From Actinomadura rubrisoli (lineage in GTDB: Bacteria; Actinomycetota; Actinomycetes; Streptosporangiales; Streptosporangiaceae), in the NCBI RefSeq assembly GCF_004349215.1, contig NZ_SMKU01000005.1, positions 1-64,000 of the forward strand: a stretch of DNA of 64,000 nucleotides, given 5' to 3'. Position 1 is the first letter of the stretch. Each line of letters begins with the position of its first letter. The notes beneath the pieces are model-generated. The model was not told the DNA's origin and made no database searches. It saw only the letters and a program-made list of their open reading frames with translations. The translations under genes were made by a program, and so were the position numbers. This document shows positions 40,226-48,375 of this stretch, one piece after another.

Positions 40226-41209
40226 ATGGGCTGGTGGCAGATCAACACCGACACTCTCGCGGGGAGCCGGTTCGTCGTGTCCCCGCTGGCCGAGACGATC
40301 GCGACCCTCAAGGCCCTGGAGCGGGGAACGGCGGCGCACCCCTCCGAGCGCGCGTGGCTCGACGTCCACCTCCCCGCCTACCGGGAACGGCTGTCCGGCG
40401 ACCCGATCACCGCCCTGCTCGTCCGGGCCGCCCTCGGACCCACCTGGAACGCCGACTTCCTGACCCCCACGCCCGCCCACGAAGGCGAGGGCACCTTCGC
40501 GGACGAGGTGGCCCTGGTCCGCGGCGCCCCTCCGGGCAGGGCCCGCGACGACCTCGTCCTGTCGCTGGGCGGCCCGGTCCCCGCCGAGCTGCACCGCTCC
40601 GACCTGCCCGAACGGGCCGCCGACCTGCTGGAGTGGATCTGGACGCGGCTGGTGCTCCCCTCCTGGCCGCGCCGCCGCCGGATCATCGAGGCCGACATCG
40701 TCGCGCGCACCGCGCAGCTGTCCCGGGGCGGCTGGGCCGGGGCACTGGACGACCTGCGCCCCGGCATGCGCTGGCTCGGCGGCAGCCGCCTACAGGTCAA
40801 CACGCACGACAACCCGCCGCGCGACCTGGGCAAGGCGCAGCTGATGTTCGTCCCGGTCACGCCCCGCCACGGCTGGGCCTCCTGGACCGACGACTGGAGC
40901 CGCTTCGCCGTGGTCTACCCGTGCTCGGGTGCCCTGGCCGAGACCGGCACCCCCGCCCCCGAGGCCCTGGGCCGCCTGCTCGGCCCCGCCCGCGCGGGCG
41001 TCCTCGTCCAGCTCGGCTCGCCGAAGAGCACGACCCAGCTCGTCGCCCTCACCGGCCAGGGCCTCGGATCGGTGGGGCGCCACCTGAGGATCCTGCTCGA
41101 TGCGCGCCTGGTCCAGCGCCGCCGCGCCGGGCGCTCCGTCCTGTACTACCGCACGACCGCGGGCGACGTCCTGGTCGGCGCCCAGCAGGACGGCGACCGG
41201 GCTACTTGA
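40226..41209 (+). CDS. DUF5937-ArsR fusion transcriptional regulator
   Basis: The first 230 residues form the DUF5937 sensor (INTDTLAGSRFVVSPLAETI, RAWLDVHLPAYRERL, PSWPRRRRIIEADIVART). The last 80 form an ArsR-like winged helix (RAGVLVQLGSPKSTTQLVAL, GLGSVGRHLRILLDARLVQR). In this arrangement the DNA-binding part is C-terminal. It probably controls the divergent MFS transporter. Its stop overlaps the 3' end of the convergent GNAT gene by 8 bases. Confidence 0.87.
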   Translation: MGWWQINTDTLAGSRFVVSPLAETIATLKALERGTAAHPSERAWLDVHLPAYRERLSGDPITALLVRAALGPTWNADFLTPTPAHEGEGTFADEVALVRGAPPGRARDDLVLSLGGPVPAELHRSDLPERAADLLEWIWTRLVLPSWPRRRRIIEADIVARTAQLSRGGWAGALDDLRPGMRWLGGSRLQVNTHDNPPRDLGKAQLMFVPVTPRHGWASWTDDWSRFAVVYPCSGALAETGTPAPEALGRLLGPARAGVLVQLGSPKSTTQLVALTGQGLGSVGRHLRILLDARLVQRRRAGRSVLYYRTTAGDVLVGAQQDGDRAT

Positions 41210-42047
41210 TCAGTATGGCCCGGGTGTACAGCAGGTCGAAGCCCTGGCGCTGCGCGTTCTGCTGCGACTTCGACCCCGGCTGCGTGGTGATGACGGCGAT
41301 GTCGCATCCGGCGGCCGCGGCATCGGCGAGCCGGGCCGCCAGCAGCGCGGTCTGGACACCCCGGCGGCGGTGCGCGGGCACGGTCGCCGCACCGGTGAGC
41401 TGCGCGACGCCGTCCGCCACGCGAAAGCTCGCGGCGCCGGCGACGGCCCCGTCATGGAGCGCGACGTAGCGCACGACCCCGGCCGCGGCCGTGAGATCGC
41501 GCATGGCGTTCGCGAGGACCTCGCGTGGAAAATCCTCGTGCGAGCGGACCCCCTGTGTGTCGGGGTGGGCGAAGCCCTCGACGATGACGTCCAGCCAGGG
41601 CTCGAACTCCTCGTCACCACTCGGACGGACCTCGACCCCCGGCGGCGCGACCCGTCCGCGCTCGCCCTTGAGGGCCAGGCCGAGCACGTTCTCGAACGAG
41701 ACGAGCCGGTAGCCCCGTCCGGTGAGAAGGGCGCCGATCTCGGGATCGGCCAGGTGGGCGAGCTCGACCTGCACAGGAGAGCCGCAATCGGCGAAGGCCC
41801 GCTCGACCTCATCGAGGACGGCCGCGCTCGGCACCCCGCCGAATCCGAGGCCAGCGACCTTGTTGAGCGGCGAGTTCTCTTCGGCGAAGCTCGCCACGCC
41901 ACCGGCGACGGGCATGACGAAGCCCACCGCGTCCGCCCTGCGGCGGCGTGCGGCCTCACTGCCCTTGGCGACCAACTGCGCTTCGACCCGCTCCACGCGC
42001 TCGGCGAGGGCGGTATCGCAAAAGAGAGGTGACCTGCCAACATCCAC
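41202..42047 (-). CDS. GNAT family N-acetyltransferase
   Basis: A 281-residue protein whose N-terminal half is a degenerate GNAT lobe (FVMPVAGGVASFAEENSPLN, EVERAFADCGSPVQVELAHL). Its C-terminal half is the catalytic lobe: VRYVALHDGAVAGAASFRVA, LTGAATVPAHRRRGVQTALL (acetyl-CoA loop RRRGVQ) and TQPGSKSQQNAQRQGFDLLY. The acceptor is unknown; the two-lobe form occurs in many actinomycete GNATs of natural-product or detoxification type. Convergent with the DUF5937 regulator. Confidence 0.87.
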   Translation of the reverse strand: MDVGRSPLFCDTALAERVERVEAQLVAKGSEAARRRRADAVGFVMPVAGGVASFAEENSPLNKVAGLGFGGVPSAAVLDEVERAFADCGSPVQVELAHLADPEIGALLTGRGYRLVSFENVLGLALKGERGRVAPPGVEVRPSGDEEFEPWLDVIVEGFAHPDTQGVRSHEDFPREVLANAMRDLTAAAGVVRYVALHDGAVAGAASFRVADGVAQLTGAATVPAHRRRGVQTALLAARLADAAAAGCDIAVITTQPGSKSQQNAQRQGFDLLYTRAILIK

Positions 42048-42100
42048 CCTCAGACCTTAGTACGCCACGGGCCCTGGTCGAGGAGGCGGGTATCCTCGCG

Positions 42101-42838
42101 CTAGCGCAACGCCCCGACAATGGCCTGGGCGAGACGCCGTGTATCGCGGTCGGCGGCGGCCTGGTTCAACCCGGTTCCGGAGTCGATCGTCCTCGGGCGG
42201 GCGTAGTCCAAGCCTTCCCAGTCGATCACGATGTTCACATTCTTGAAGCGGCAGTAGAGATACCGGCCGCTCATCGAGTATTTTTGGCCGCCATCCTGCG
42301 GAATCGCGCTCGCGGCATTCTTGCGCGAGATTCGGAAGCCGAGGCATTCGTCCGCGAGGTTCGGGATCGTTTCGGCCGGGCCGGTGTCGGTCACCTGGCG
42401 CCCTTCCTGCACATGAGCGCCCGCGACCGCGCTCCGGACGTACATGGCCTTGACTTTCGCCTCCGCGATACTCGGCTTTCTGGCCACCTCCAGTGTGAGG
42501 TTGCGGTTCTGCCGGGCATCGAAGACCTTCCAAGAGAAGGACTGGACCCCCCTCGGGTCGTTGTAGGGACCAGCCAGGTACCGGCCCTTGGCCACCTCAG
42601 GCGGGATCGATCTGGAGGCCACCTGACCAATATCGGGCACTCGCGTGACAAGACCGGAAGGGTCTTTCTCAACGGCCATCGGCGCGGACGGAACGGGTGC
42701 CTTTGACGGCCGGGCGGAGCGCGAGGACTCCGCAGTGGACGAGGAGGAATCACATGCTCCCAGGCCGATCAGGCCGACCAGGCAAAGGACCCCGGCCAGG
42801 GCCCGCGTGGCGTGCCGCCGCCTGAATAAATTGAGCAC
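42101..42838 (-). CDS. putative lipoprotein (DUF3558-like)
   Basis: With GTG at 42838 the 245-residue product begins with a lipoprotein signal (RRRHATRALAGVLCLVGLIG, lipobox LGAC). A Ser-rich linker (SSSSTAESSRSARPSKAP) follows, then a soluble domain with GPYNDPRGVQSFSWKVFDAR, ECLGFRI and YLYCRFKNVNIVIDWEGLD, resembling DUF3558/LppA-type actinobacterial surface lipoproteins. It would be anchored on the outside of the membrane. The start is uncertain; an upstream ATG would add an unlikely hydrophilic extension. Confidence 0.7.
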   Translation of the reverse strand: MLNLFRRRHATRALAGVLCLVGLIGLGACDSSSSTAESSRSARPSKAPVPSAPMAVEKDPSGLVTRVPDIGQVASRSIPPEVAKGRYLAGPYNDPRGVQSFSWKVFDARQNRNLTLEVARKPSIAEAKVKAMYVRSAVAGAHVQEGRQVTDTGPAETIPNLADECLGFRISRKNAASAIPQDGGQKYSMSGRYLYCRFKNVNIVIDWEGLDYARPRTIDSGTGLNQAAADRDTRRLAQAIVGALR

Positions 42839-43128
42839 CGCCGGAGATGCCGTTTCCCAACCGGGCGAAATTGCCGGGCACTTCGGCGGGGGGCGATGCG
42901 AATCATGGCGGAGAGCGATCATGGACGATGAGTTTAGCCGGGCATTTCCGTGCATTTCAAGCAAATTGGTTCGTTCCAATGGCACCGCACCGCGCGTCCG
43001 GTGGACCTGGCTTATCGGGTTTCCGGGCGGCGAGTAGCGGACAGGATCTGACCGCTTCCCCTGCGACTATGGTCTCAGGCCGGGTACTCCCCGGCGTCCA
43101 GGAACGAAACCGAAGGCTGGAGCCCAAG

Positions 43129-43551
43129 ATGTCTGTCAAGTCCGTGACTCATATGAACTTCCGGGGCGACGCGCGTGCGGCGCTTGAGTTCTACCGGTCC
43201 GTGTTCGGTGGCGACCTCGCCGTCGTCACCTACAAGGACGCTGGGAGCGTGCAGGACCCCGCCGAGGCCGACCAGGTGATGTGGGGCCAGGTGATCGCGG
43301 ACAACGGCTTCCACGTGATGGCCTATGACGTGCCCTCGCAGATGCCCTGGGACCAGGGTAAGAACTCGTTCTTCGTCTCCCTGCGCGGCGAGAGCACCGA
43401 GGAGGTCACCGCGTACTGGGAGAGGCTCTCGGCAGGAGCGACCATCGTGCAGCCGCTGGCGCCCGCGCAGTGGGCTCCCCTCTACGGCATGCTCAAGGAC
43501 CGCTTCGGCGTCGTCTGGGTCGTGGACGTCGCGAGCGAATACAACGGCTGA
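43129..43551 (+). CDS. PhnB-like VOC family protein
   Basis: A 140-residue single-domain protein of the PhnB/3-demethylubiquinone type: HMNFRGDARAALEFYRSVFG, GDLAVVTYKDAG, VMWGQVIADNGFHVMAYDVP and WAPLYGMLKDRFGVVWVVDV. Function is unknown. It precedes the AlkZ-like gene by 16 bases in the same direction, so they may share a transcript. Confidence 0.87.
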   Translation: MSVKSVTHMNFRGDARAALEFYRSVFGGDLAVVTYKDAGSVQDPAEADQVMWGQVIADNGFHVMAYDVPSQMPWDQGKNSFFVSLRGESTEEVTAYWERLSAGATIVQPLAPAQWAPLYGMLKDRFGVVWVVDVASEYNG

Positions 43552-43567
43552 GCGGTAGGCATAGAGC

Positions 43568-44665
43568 ATGACCGTCCTCGACACGCGGGCGCTCAATCGC
43601 GCGACGCTCGCCCGTCAGTTGCTGCTGGAACACGCCGACATGCCGGTCCTCGACGCCGTCGCGCACCTCGGCGGTCTGCAAGCACAGGAGCCGCAGGAGC
43701 CGTTCGTCGGGCTCTGGTCCCGGCTGCGCGCGTTCGACCCGGCGGCGCTGTCGGACCTGCTGGCCAGGCGGAACGTGGTGCGGACCCACCTCATGCGCCG
43801 CACCGTCCACCTCCTCACCGCCGAGGACGTCCTGGCCTGGCGGGCCCGCCACGACGCCATGCTGCGCCAGCGCGTCCTCGGGGTCTACCGCCAAGAGCTC
43901 GCCGGGGTGGACCTCGGCGAGCTCGCGGCGGCGGGACGGGCGGTGATGGCCGACGGCGAGCCCCGCTCGATGACCGGGCTCGGGCGGGCGCTCGCCGACC
44001 GCTGGCCGGAGCCGGGGCCGCGGGCACTGGGGGAAATGCTGGTCACCGTCATCCCGATGGTGCAGCTGCCGCCGCGCGGGCTCTGGCGCACGAAGGCGGG
44101 AGTGCGCAACGCCATGCTCTCGTCCTGGCTGGGGCGCGAGATCGACCCTCCGTCCCCGGACGCCTCCGACCCCGTGGGCCAGGCGCTCGTGCGGCGCTAC
44201 CTCGCCGCGTTCGGCCCGGCCACCACGTCCGACCTGCGCGCCTGGAGCGGCCTCGCCGGGCTGCCGGCCGCCGTCGCCGCGATACGCGAGGAGCTGGTCG
44301 CCTTCCGCGACGAGCGGGGACGGGAGCTGCTGGACCTCCCCGACGCGCCGCGTCCCGATCCCGGCACACCGGCCCCGGTGCGGTTCCTGCCGGCGTTCGA
44401 CAACGCGATTCTCGGCTACCACGACCGCAGCCGGATCATCGACGACGCCGACCGCGGCCTGTCGGTCGCCGGTGCCCGCGTCGTCCTGGTCGACGGCCGG
44501 GTCTCCGCGACCTGGACCGTCGAGGCCGACACCGTGGTCGTCACCCCGCTGCGCCGCTTCACCCGAGCCGACCGCACCGCCGTGGCCGAGCAGGGGCGGG
44601 CGCTGGCGTCGTTCCTGTCCGACAACGGCAGCCACCGCGTGCGGATCGCCGCGTCGCCCCGCTGA
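43568..44665 (+). CDS. winged-helix AlkZ/YcaQ-like DNA glycosylase family protein
   Basis: The 365-residue HTH_42 protein carries the catalytic QxQ pair in HLGGLQAQEPQEPFVGLWSR and THLMRRTVHLLTAEDVLAW. It also has DGEPRSMTGLGRALADRWPE and the C-terminal FLPAFDNAILGYHDRSRII and RADRTAVAEQGRALASF. The family unhooks alkylated or crosslinked bases; in Streptomyces, members protect against DNA-crosslinking metabolites such as azinomycin. Actinomycetes carry many paralogues, so the lesion is not certain. Confidence 0.87.
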   Translation: MTVLDTRALNRATLARQLLLEHADMPVLDAVAHLGGLQAQEPQEPFVGLWSRLRAFDPAALSDLLARRNVVRTHLMRRTVHLLTAEDVLAWRARHDAMLRQRVLGVYRQELAGVDLGELAAAGRAVMADGEPRSMTGLGRALADRWPEPGPRALGEMLVTVIPMVQLPPRGLWRTKAGVRNAMLSSWLGREIDPPSPDASDPVGQALVRRYLAAFGPATTSDLRAWSGLAGLPAAVAAIREELVAFRDERGRELLDLPDAPRPDPGTPAPVRFLPAFDNAILGYHDRSRIIDDADRGLSVAGARVVLVDGRVSATWTVEADTVVVTPLRRFTRADRTAVAEQGRALASFLSDNGSHRVRIAASPR

Positions 44666-44753
44666 GCGACACCGGCGGGCCGGCAGGGCCTCACCTCACC
44701 CGGCGGATCCGGGCGGCGGAACGGGCGCGCACGGCTTCTTCGGAGCTAATTTG

Positions 44754-44776
44754 GTAGCTAGCTACTATGCTAGCAT
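44754..44776. promoter_or_regulatory. two adjoining perfect palindromes in the DHA2 exporter promoter
   Basis: GTAGCTAGCTAC (44754-44765) and ATGCTAGCAT (44767-44776) are both perfect and share GCTAGC. TATGCT (44766-44771) could be the -10, so a bound repressor would block the promoter. No regulator gene adjoins; it must be encoded elsewhere. Confidence 0.6.
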
Positions 44777-44783
44777 CGCCACC

Positions 44784-44849
44784 ATGAGCGACGGCTGCGG
44801 AGCCTCCAGGCCCCGAAGAACCGACACACCGCGGGAGGGAGAGGAATGA
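44784..44849 (+). CDS. 21-residue upstream reading frame coupled to the DHA2 exporter
   Basis: ATG 44784 to TGA 44847-44849 encodes MSDGCGASRPRRTDTPREGE and a final E; its stop overlaps the ATG of the exporter (ATGA), and the exporter ribosome site GGGAGGGAGAGG lies inside it. It may couple or gate translation. Its short length makes this uncertain. Confidence 0.35.
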   Translation: MSDGCGASRPRRTDTPREGEE

Positions 44850-46453
44850 GCAGATGGCGCGGCAATCCCTGGGCGGTGCTGCTGACGCTCAGCCTGGGAT
44901 TCTTCATGACGCTGCTGGACCTGACGGCCGTCAACGTCGCCGTCCCCAGCATGATCGACGACCTGGACGCGTCGCTGGACGCGGTGCTGTGGGTGATCAA
45001 TGTCTACATCCTCGTCCTGGCCGCGCTGCTGATCACCTTCGGCCGGCTGGGTGATGTCCGCGGGCCGCGCACCATGTTCATCGGGGGCGTCGCGCTGTTC
45101 ACGGCGGCGTCCGTGCTGTGCGGCCTGTCGCAGGATCCGGCGCAGCTCATCGCCGCACGGGCCCTGCAGGGGCTGGGCGCCGCGGCGCTGACGCCGCAGA
45201 CGATGACGATCATCATCGGCACGTTCCCGGCCGAGCGCCGCGGCACGGCGCTCGGTGTGTGGGGCGCGGTCGCGGGCGTGGCCACGATCGCCGGGCCCAC
45301 GCTCGGCGGGCTCCTGGTCAGCACGGCCGGCTGGCGCTGGATCTTCTTCGTGAACGTCCCGATCGGCGCGGCCGTGCTCGCAATGGCCGTCACGCTCGTC
45401 CCGGACGTCCGGCACGGCACCGGCCACAAGCTGGACCTGCCGGGTGTGGCGCTCGCCACCGCGATGCTGCTGTGCCTGACCTTCGGGCTCACCGAGGGCC
45501 AGCGGTACGGCTGGAACGCCGGGATCTGGGCGCTGCTGGGCGGGGCCGCGCTGCTGCTGGTGGTGTTCCTGATCTACCAGGGCGCCCGGCAGGGCCGCGA
45601 ACCGCTGCTGCCCTTCGCGCTCTTCCGCGACCGCGACTACGCGGTCATGAGCTTCGTGGCCGCGACCGTCCAGGTCGGGATGATCGGTCTGTTCCTGCCG
45701 GTGATGCTCTACCTGCAGTCGGTGCTGGACTTCAGCGCTCTCAAGGCCGGGCTGGTGATGGCGCCGGCGATGGTGGTGTCGGCGTTCCTGTCACCGGTCG
45801 CGGGCCGGATGGCGGACCGGGCCGGTGGCAAGTACATCCTGATGAGCGGCCTGGCCCTGTTCGCGGCCGGCATGGCCTGGCTCACCTGGGTCACGGGCGT
45901 CGGCCGCGCGTGGTGGGAGTTCCAGCCCGCCCTGATCGTGGCCGGGGTCGGCATCGGCTGCGTGTTCGGCCCGATGGTCACGGTCGCGATGTACAACGTG
46001 GAGCCCAGGATGGCCGGGGCCGCGTCCGGCGTGCTGAACACGATCCGGCAGATCGGCACGGTCGTCGGCAGCGCCGCGGTCGGCGCGGTACTGCAGAACC
46101 GCCTCGCCGCCTCGCTCCACGAGGAGGCGGCCAAGCGGGCCGCCGGCCTTCCGCCCGGCGTGCGCGGCCAGTTCATGGCCCGCTTCGACAACGGCGGTTC
46201 GGAGGTAGGCGCCGGGCAGACGGGCGGGGCGTTCAAGCCGCAGCCGGGAATACCGGCGAATCTCGCCCACCATATCCAGCAGGTGGCCGCGTCGGCGTTC
46301 GAGCACGGGTTCGTCCACGCGATGCGGCCGACCCTGGCACTGCCCATCGCCGTGATCGCGATCGGCGCCGCCGCGTGCGCCCTGGTACGACGCCGTCCAG
46401 CCGAACCCTTGGCCGGCGCGCACGACACGGCCGAGGCGAGCACCTCCGCCTAG
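44846..46453 (+). CDS. MFS drug/proton antiporter, DHA2 (14-TM) family
   Basis: A 535-residue membrane protein with FFMTLLDLTAVNVAVPSMID (DHA2 TM1), ITFGRLGDVRGPRTMFIGG (motif A) and ATIAGPTLGGLLVSTAGWRW (motif C). A long periplasmic loop near 440-475 (RFDNGGSEVGAGQTGGAFKP) precedes the last helix, as in EmrB/QacA-like exporters. It probably exports drugs or dyes. Two palindromes and a short reading frame precede it. Confidence 0.9.
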   Translation: MSRWRGNPWAVLLTLSLGFFMTLLDLTAVNVAVPSMIDDLDASLDAVLWVINVYILVLAALLITFGRLGDVRGPRTMFIGGVALFTAASVLCGLSQDPAQLIAARALQGLGAAALTPQTMTIIIGTFPAERRGTALGVWGAVAGVATIAGPTLGGLLVSTAGWRWIFFVNVPIGAAVLAMAVTLVPDVRHGTGHKLDLPGVALATAMLLCLTFGLTEGQRYGWNAGIWALLGGAALLLVVFLIYQGARQGREPLLPFALFRDRDYAVMSFVAATVQVGMIGLFLPVMLYLQSVLDFSALKAGLVMAPAMVVSAFLSPVAGRMADRAGGKYILMSGLALFAAGMAWLTWVTGVGRAWWEFQPALIVAGVGIGCVFGPMVTVAMYNVEPRMAGAASGVLNTIRQIGTVVGSAAVGAVLQNRLAASLHEEAAKRAAGLPPGVRGQFMARFDNGGSEVGAGQTGGAFKPQPGIPANLAHHIQQVAASAFEHGFVHAMRPTLALPIAVIAIGAAACALVRRRPAEPLAGAHDTAEASTSA

Positions 46454-46527
46454 CACCGTTACGACAGCCCATTCCCATCCCCTCACCCGCCGCGGAGGCT
46501 TTGACGACGTCCGGCGACCCCGCTGCG

Positions 46528-46568
46528 TTGCTGTTCGTGATACGAACCACTATAGTTCGTGCCACGAA
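46528..46568 (+). promoter_or_regulatory. promoter with two MarR-type operators before the flavoprotein gene
   Basis: TTGCTG (46528-46533) and TATAGT (46551-46556) are 17 bases apart. Operator 1, TTCGT-GAT-ACGAA (46534-46546), fills the spacer; operator 2, TTCGT-GCC-ACGAA (46556-46568), overlaps the -10 and start. Centres are 22 bases apart, two helical turns. A near copy lies before the marR gene at 48196-48208. Confidence 0.75.
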
Positions 46569-46592
46569 TAGCGACGTTATCGGGAGTGAAGA

Positions 46593-47681
46593 ATGGGACG
46601 TCTCGTTGCGGTCATAGGTGGGGGTTACGGCGGCGCCGCCGTCGCCAAGGCGCTGGATCAGGACGCCGACGTCGTCCTCATCGAACCGAAGGACGCGTTC
46701 GTCCACTCGGCGGGGGCGTTGCGCGCGCTGGTGCAGCCGGACTGGGCGGGCAACATGTTCTTTCCGTACGACAGGCTGCTCCGGCGCGGCACGGTGATCC
46801 GCGACCGCGTGGTCTCGGTGGATCCCGGCGGCGTGACCCTGGCCTCGGGCGAGCGCGTCGACGCCGACTATCTCGTCCTCGCCTCCGGCTCCGACTACCC
46901 GTACCCGGCCAAGATGGACGCCGATTCCGCCGGAGAGGCACTGGAGCGACTCAGGGGCACGCACAAGGAGCTCGCGAGCGCCGGACGGGTCCTGATCGTC
47001 GGGGCCGGGCCGGTCGGCCTGGAGCTGTCCGGCGAGATCAAGGCGGTGTGGCCGGACAAGCACGTGACCATCGTCGAGCAGGGCGGCCGGCTGATGCCCG
47101 GCTTCGCGCCGGAGATGCGAGACGATCTCCACCGGCAGCTCGACGCGCTGGGCGTGGAACTGCGGCTGGACACCTCCCTCGCCGCGCAGCCGCCGACCGC
47201 GCCGGGCGTGGCGGAGACGTTCACCGTCGCGAGCGATCGCGGTGAGATCTCCGCCGACATCTGGTTCCGCTGCTACGGCGTCAGCGTCAACGGCGACTAC
47301 CTGGCCGACGGACGGGTCGCCACGCGCACGCCACAGGGACGGGTCCGTGTGACCGAGACGCTCAACGTCGCAGGTCACGGCCACATCTACGCGCTCGGCG
47401 ACATCACCGACCTGGACGAGGCCAAAATGGCCGGGCACGCCATGAAGCACGCCGGGGTCGTGGCGGACAACATCCTCGCCCAGGTGAAGGGCGAGGCGCC
47501 CACGGCCGTCTACCGGCCGTCCGAGATCCCGTCGATCCTGCTCCCGCTCGGTCCGGGCGGCGGCGTCGGGCAGATGCCCTCCCCCGACGGCCCGGCCGTC
47601 CTGTCCGCGCGAACGGTCAGCGAGTACAAGGGCGCGGACCTGTTCATCGGACGGTTCGCCGAGCTGTTCGGCACGGCCTGA
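46593..47681 (+). CDS. FAD-dependent pyridine-nucleotide oxidoreductase (type II NADH dehydrogenase/AIF-like)
   Basis: A 362-residue two-dinucleotide-binding protein: FAD motif VAVIGGGYGGAAVAKAL at the N-terminus, NAD(P) motif RVLIVGAGPVGLELSGEIKA near 133, and the second FAD motif NVAGHGHIYALGDITDLDEA. It lacks the C-terminal membrane helix of classic Ndh, so it resembles the AIF/FSP1-like group that reduces quinones. MarR and its operators control it, suggesting induction by quinones or other redox-active compounds. Confidence 0.87.
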   Translation: MGRLVAVIGGGYGGAAVAKALDQDADVVLIEPKDAFVHSAGALRALVQPDWAGNMFFPYDRLLRRGTVIRDRVVSVDPGGVTLASGERVDADYLVLASGSDYPYPAKMDADSAGEALERLRGTHKELASAGRVLIVGAGPVGLELSGEIKAVWPDKHVTIVEQGGRLMPGFAPEMRDDLHRQLDALGVELRLDTSLAAQPPTAPGVAETFTVASDRGEISADIWFRCYGVSVNGDYLADGRVATRTPQGRVRVTETLNVAGHGHIYALGDITDLDEAKMAGHAMKHAGVVADNILAQVKGEAPTAVYRPSEIPSILLPLGPGGGVGQMPSPDGPAVLSARTVSEYKGADLFIGRFAELFGTA

Positions 47682-47688
47682 CCCGGCG

Positions 47689-48165
47689 TCAGCGCGGGCA
47701 GATCGTGCGGGTGTCGACCTCCATGAAGACGACCGGTACCTCGTTGTCGTGCACCACCTGGCTGAGCAGGGCGGCGAGCATGCCCCGGTCGTCGTCGCCG
47801 AGGTTCGTCGTCAGCTTCTCGACCCGGCGGCAGGTCTCGGCGTAGAACTCCTCGGCGATCCCGCCGCCCTCGGCGGTGAGCGCCACGCGAACAGCGCGCG
47901 CGTCCTCCGGATCAGGCTCGCGCCGCACGAGGCCGCGCTGGGCGCAGCGGTCCACCAGGCCGGTCAGGCTCGACTTCGCCAGCCCCAGCACGCCGCCCAG
48001 CTCGCCCATGCCGTACGGCTGCGGCATCAGGACGCACAGCAGTTGCCCCTGCTGCGGGGTCAGGCCGAACTCCCGGCTCGACTCCGCATACACGGCATTG
48101 ACGAGAAAGGAGGCGCGCACCAGCGCGGTGACGACCCCCATCTGCGCACCCTCGGCCTTTCCCAT
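47689..48165 (-). CDS. MarR-family transcriptional regulator
   Basis: A 158-residue protein with the MarR winged helix: FGLTPQQGQLLCVLMPQPYG, MGELGGVLGLAKSSLTGLVD, RCAQRGLVRREPDPEDARAV and RVALTAEG. It is convergent with the flavoprotein gene (7 bases apart), yet operator copies before both genes show the same TTCGT-N3-ACGAA form. It therefore probably represses both, including itself. Confidence 0.9.
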   Translation of the reverse strand: MGKAEGAQMGVVTALVRASFLVNAVYAESSREFGLTPQQGQLLCVLMPQPYGMGELGGVLGLAKSSLTGLVDRCAQRGLVRREPDPEDARAVRVALTAEGGGIAEEFYAETCRRVEKLTTNLGDDDRGMLAALLSQVVHDNEVPVVFMEVDTRTICPR

Positions 48166-48195
48166 TCACCCATCGTAGACCAGAGCCACTTCTGA

Positions 48196-48208
48196 TTCGC
48201 GACACGAA
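48196..48208. promoter_or_regulatory. MarR autoregulatory operator
   Basis: TTCGC-GAC-ACGAA, one base from the perfect palindromes at 46534 and 46556, lies 30 bases upstream of the marR ATG (48165). Confidence 0.65.
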
Positions 48209-48298
48209 CAACTGGACACCAGCGCCGTGCCCGCTGAGGTGTGGCGGCCACCCGTTCGTCGCACCGCAAGCCGTGAATGCCATGCGGGCCCGGCTCGA

Positions 48299-48337
48299 CC
48301 GGCCGGGCCTCCAGTTCGGGGTTGGAGGCCCGGCCGG
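48299..48337 (-). terminator. 14-bp terminator hairpin after the DrrB-like gene
   Basis: CCGGCCGGGCCTCC (48299-48312) pairs exactly with GGAGGCCCGGCCGG (48324-48337) around an 11-base loop, 38 bases beyond the permease stop codon. Confidence 0.85.
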
Positions 48338-48375
48338 CTGCGGCGGCCGCTGCTGTGCCGAGCGGCCGGCCGTGG

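Noticed and set aside
43568-44665. association of the AlkZ-like gene with a DNA-crosslinker biosynthetic cluster
   Set aside because: No NRPS, PKS or tailoring genes are near; such glycosylase paralogues are widespread.
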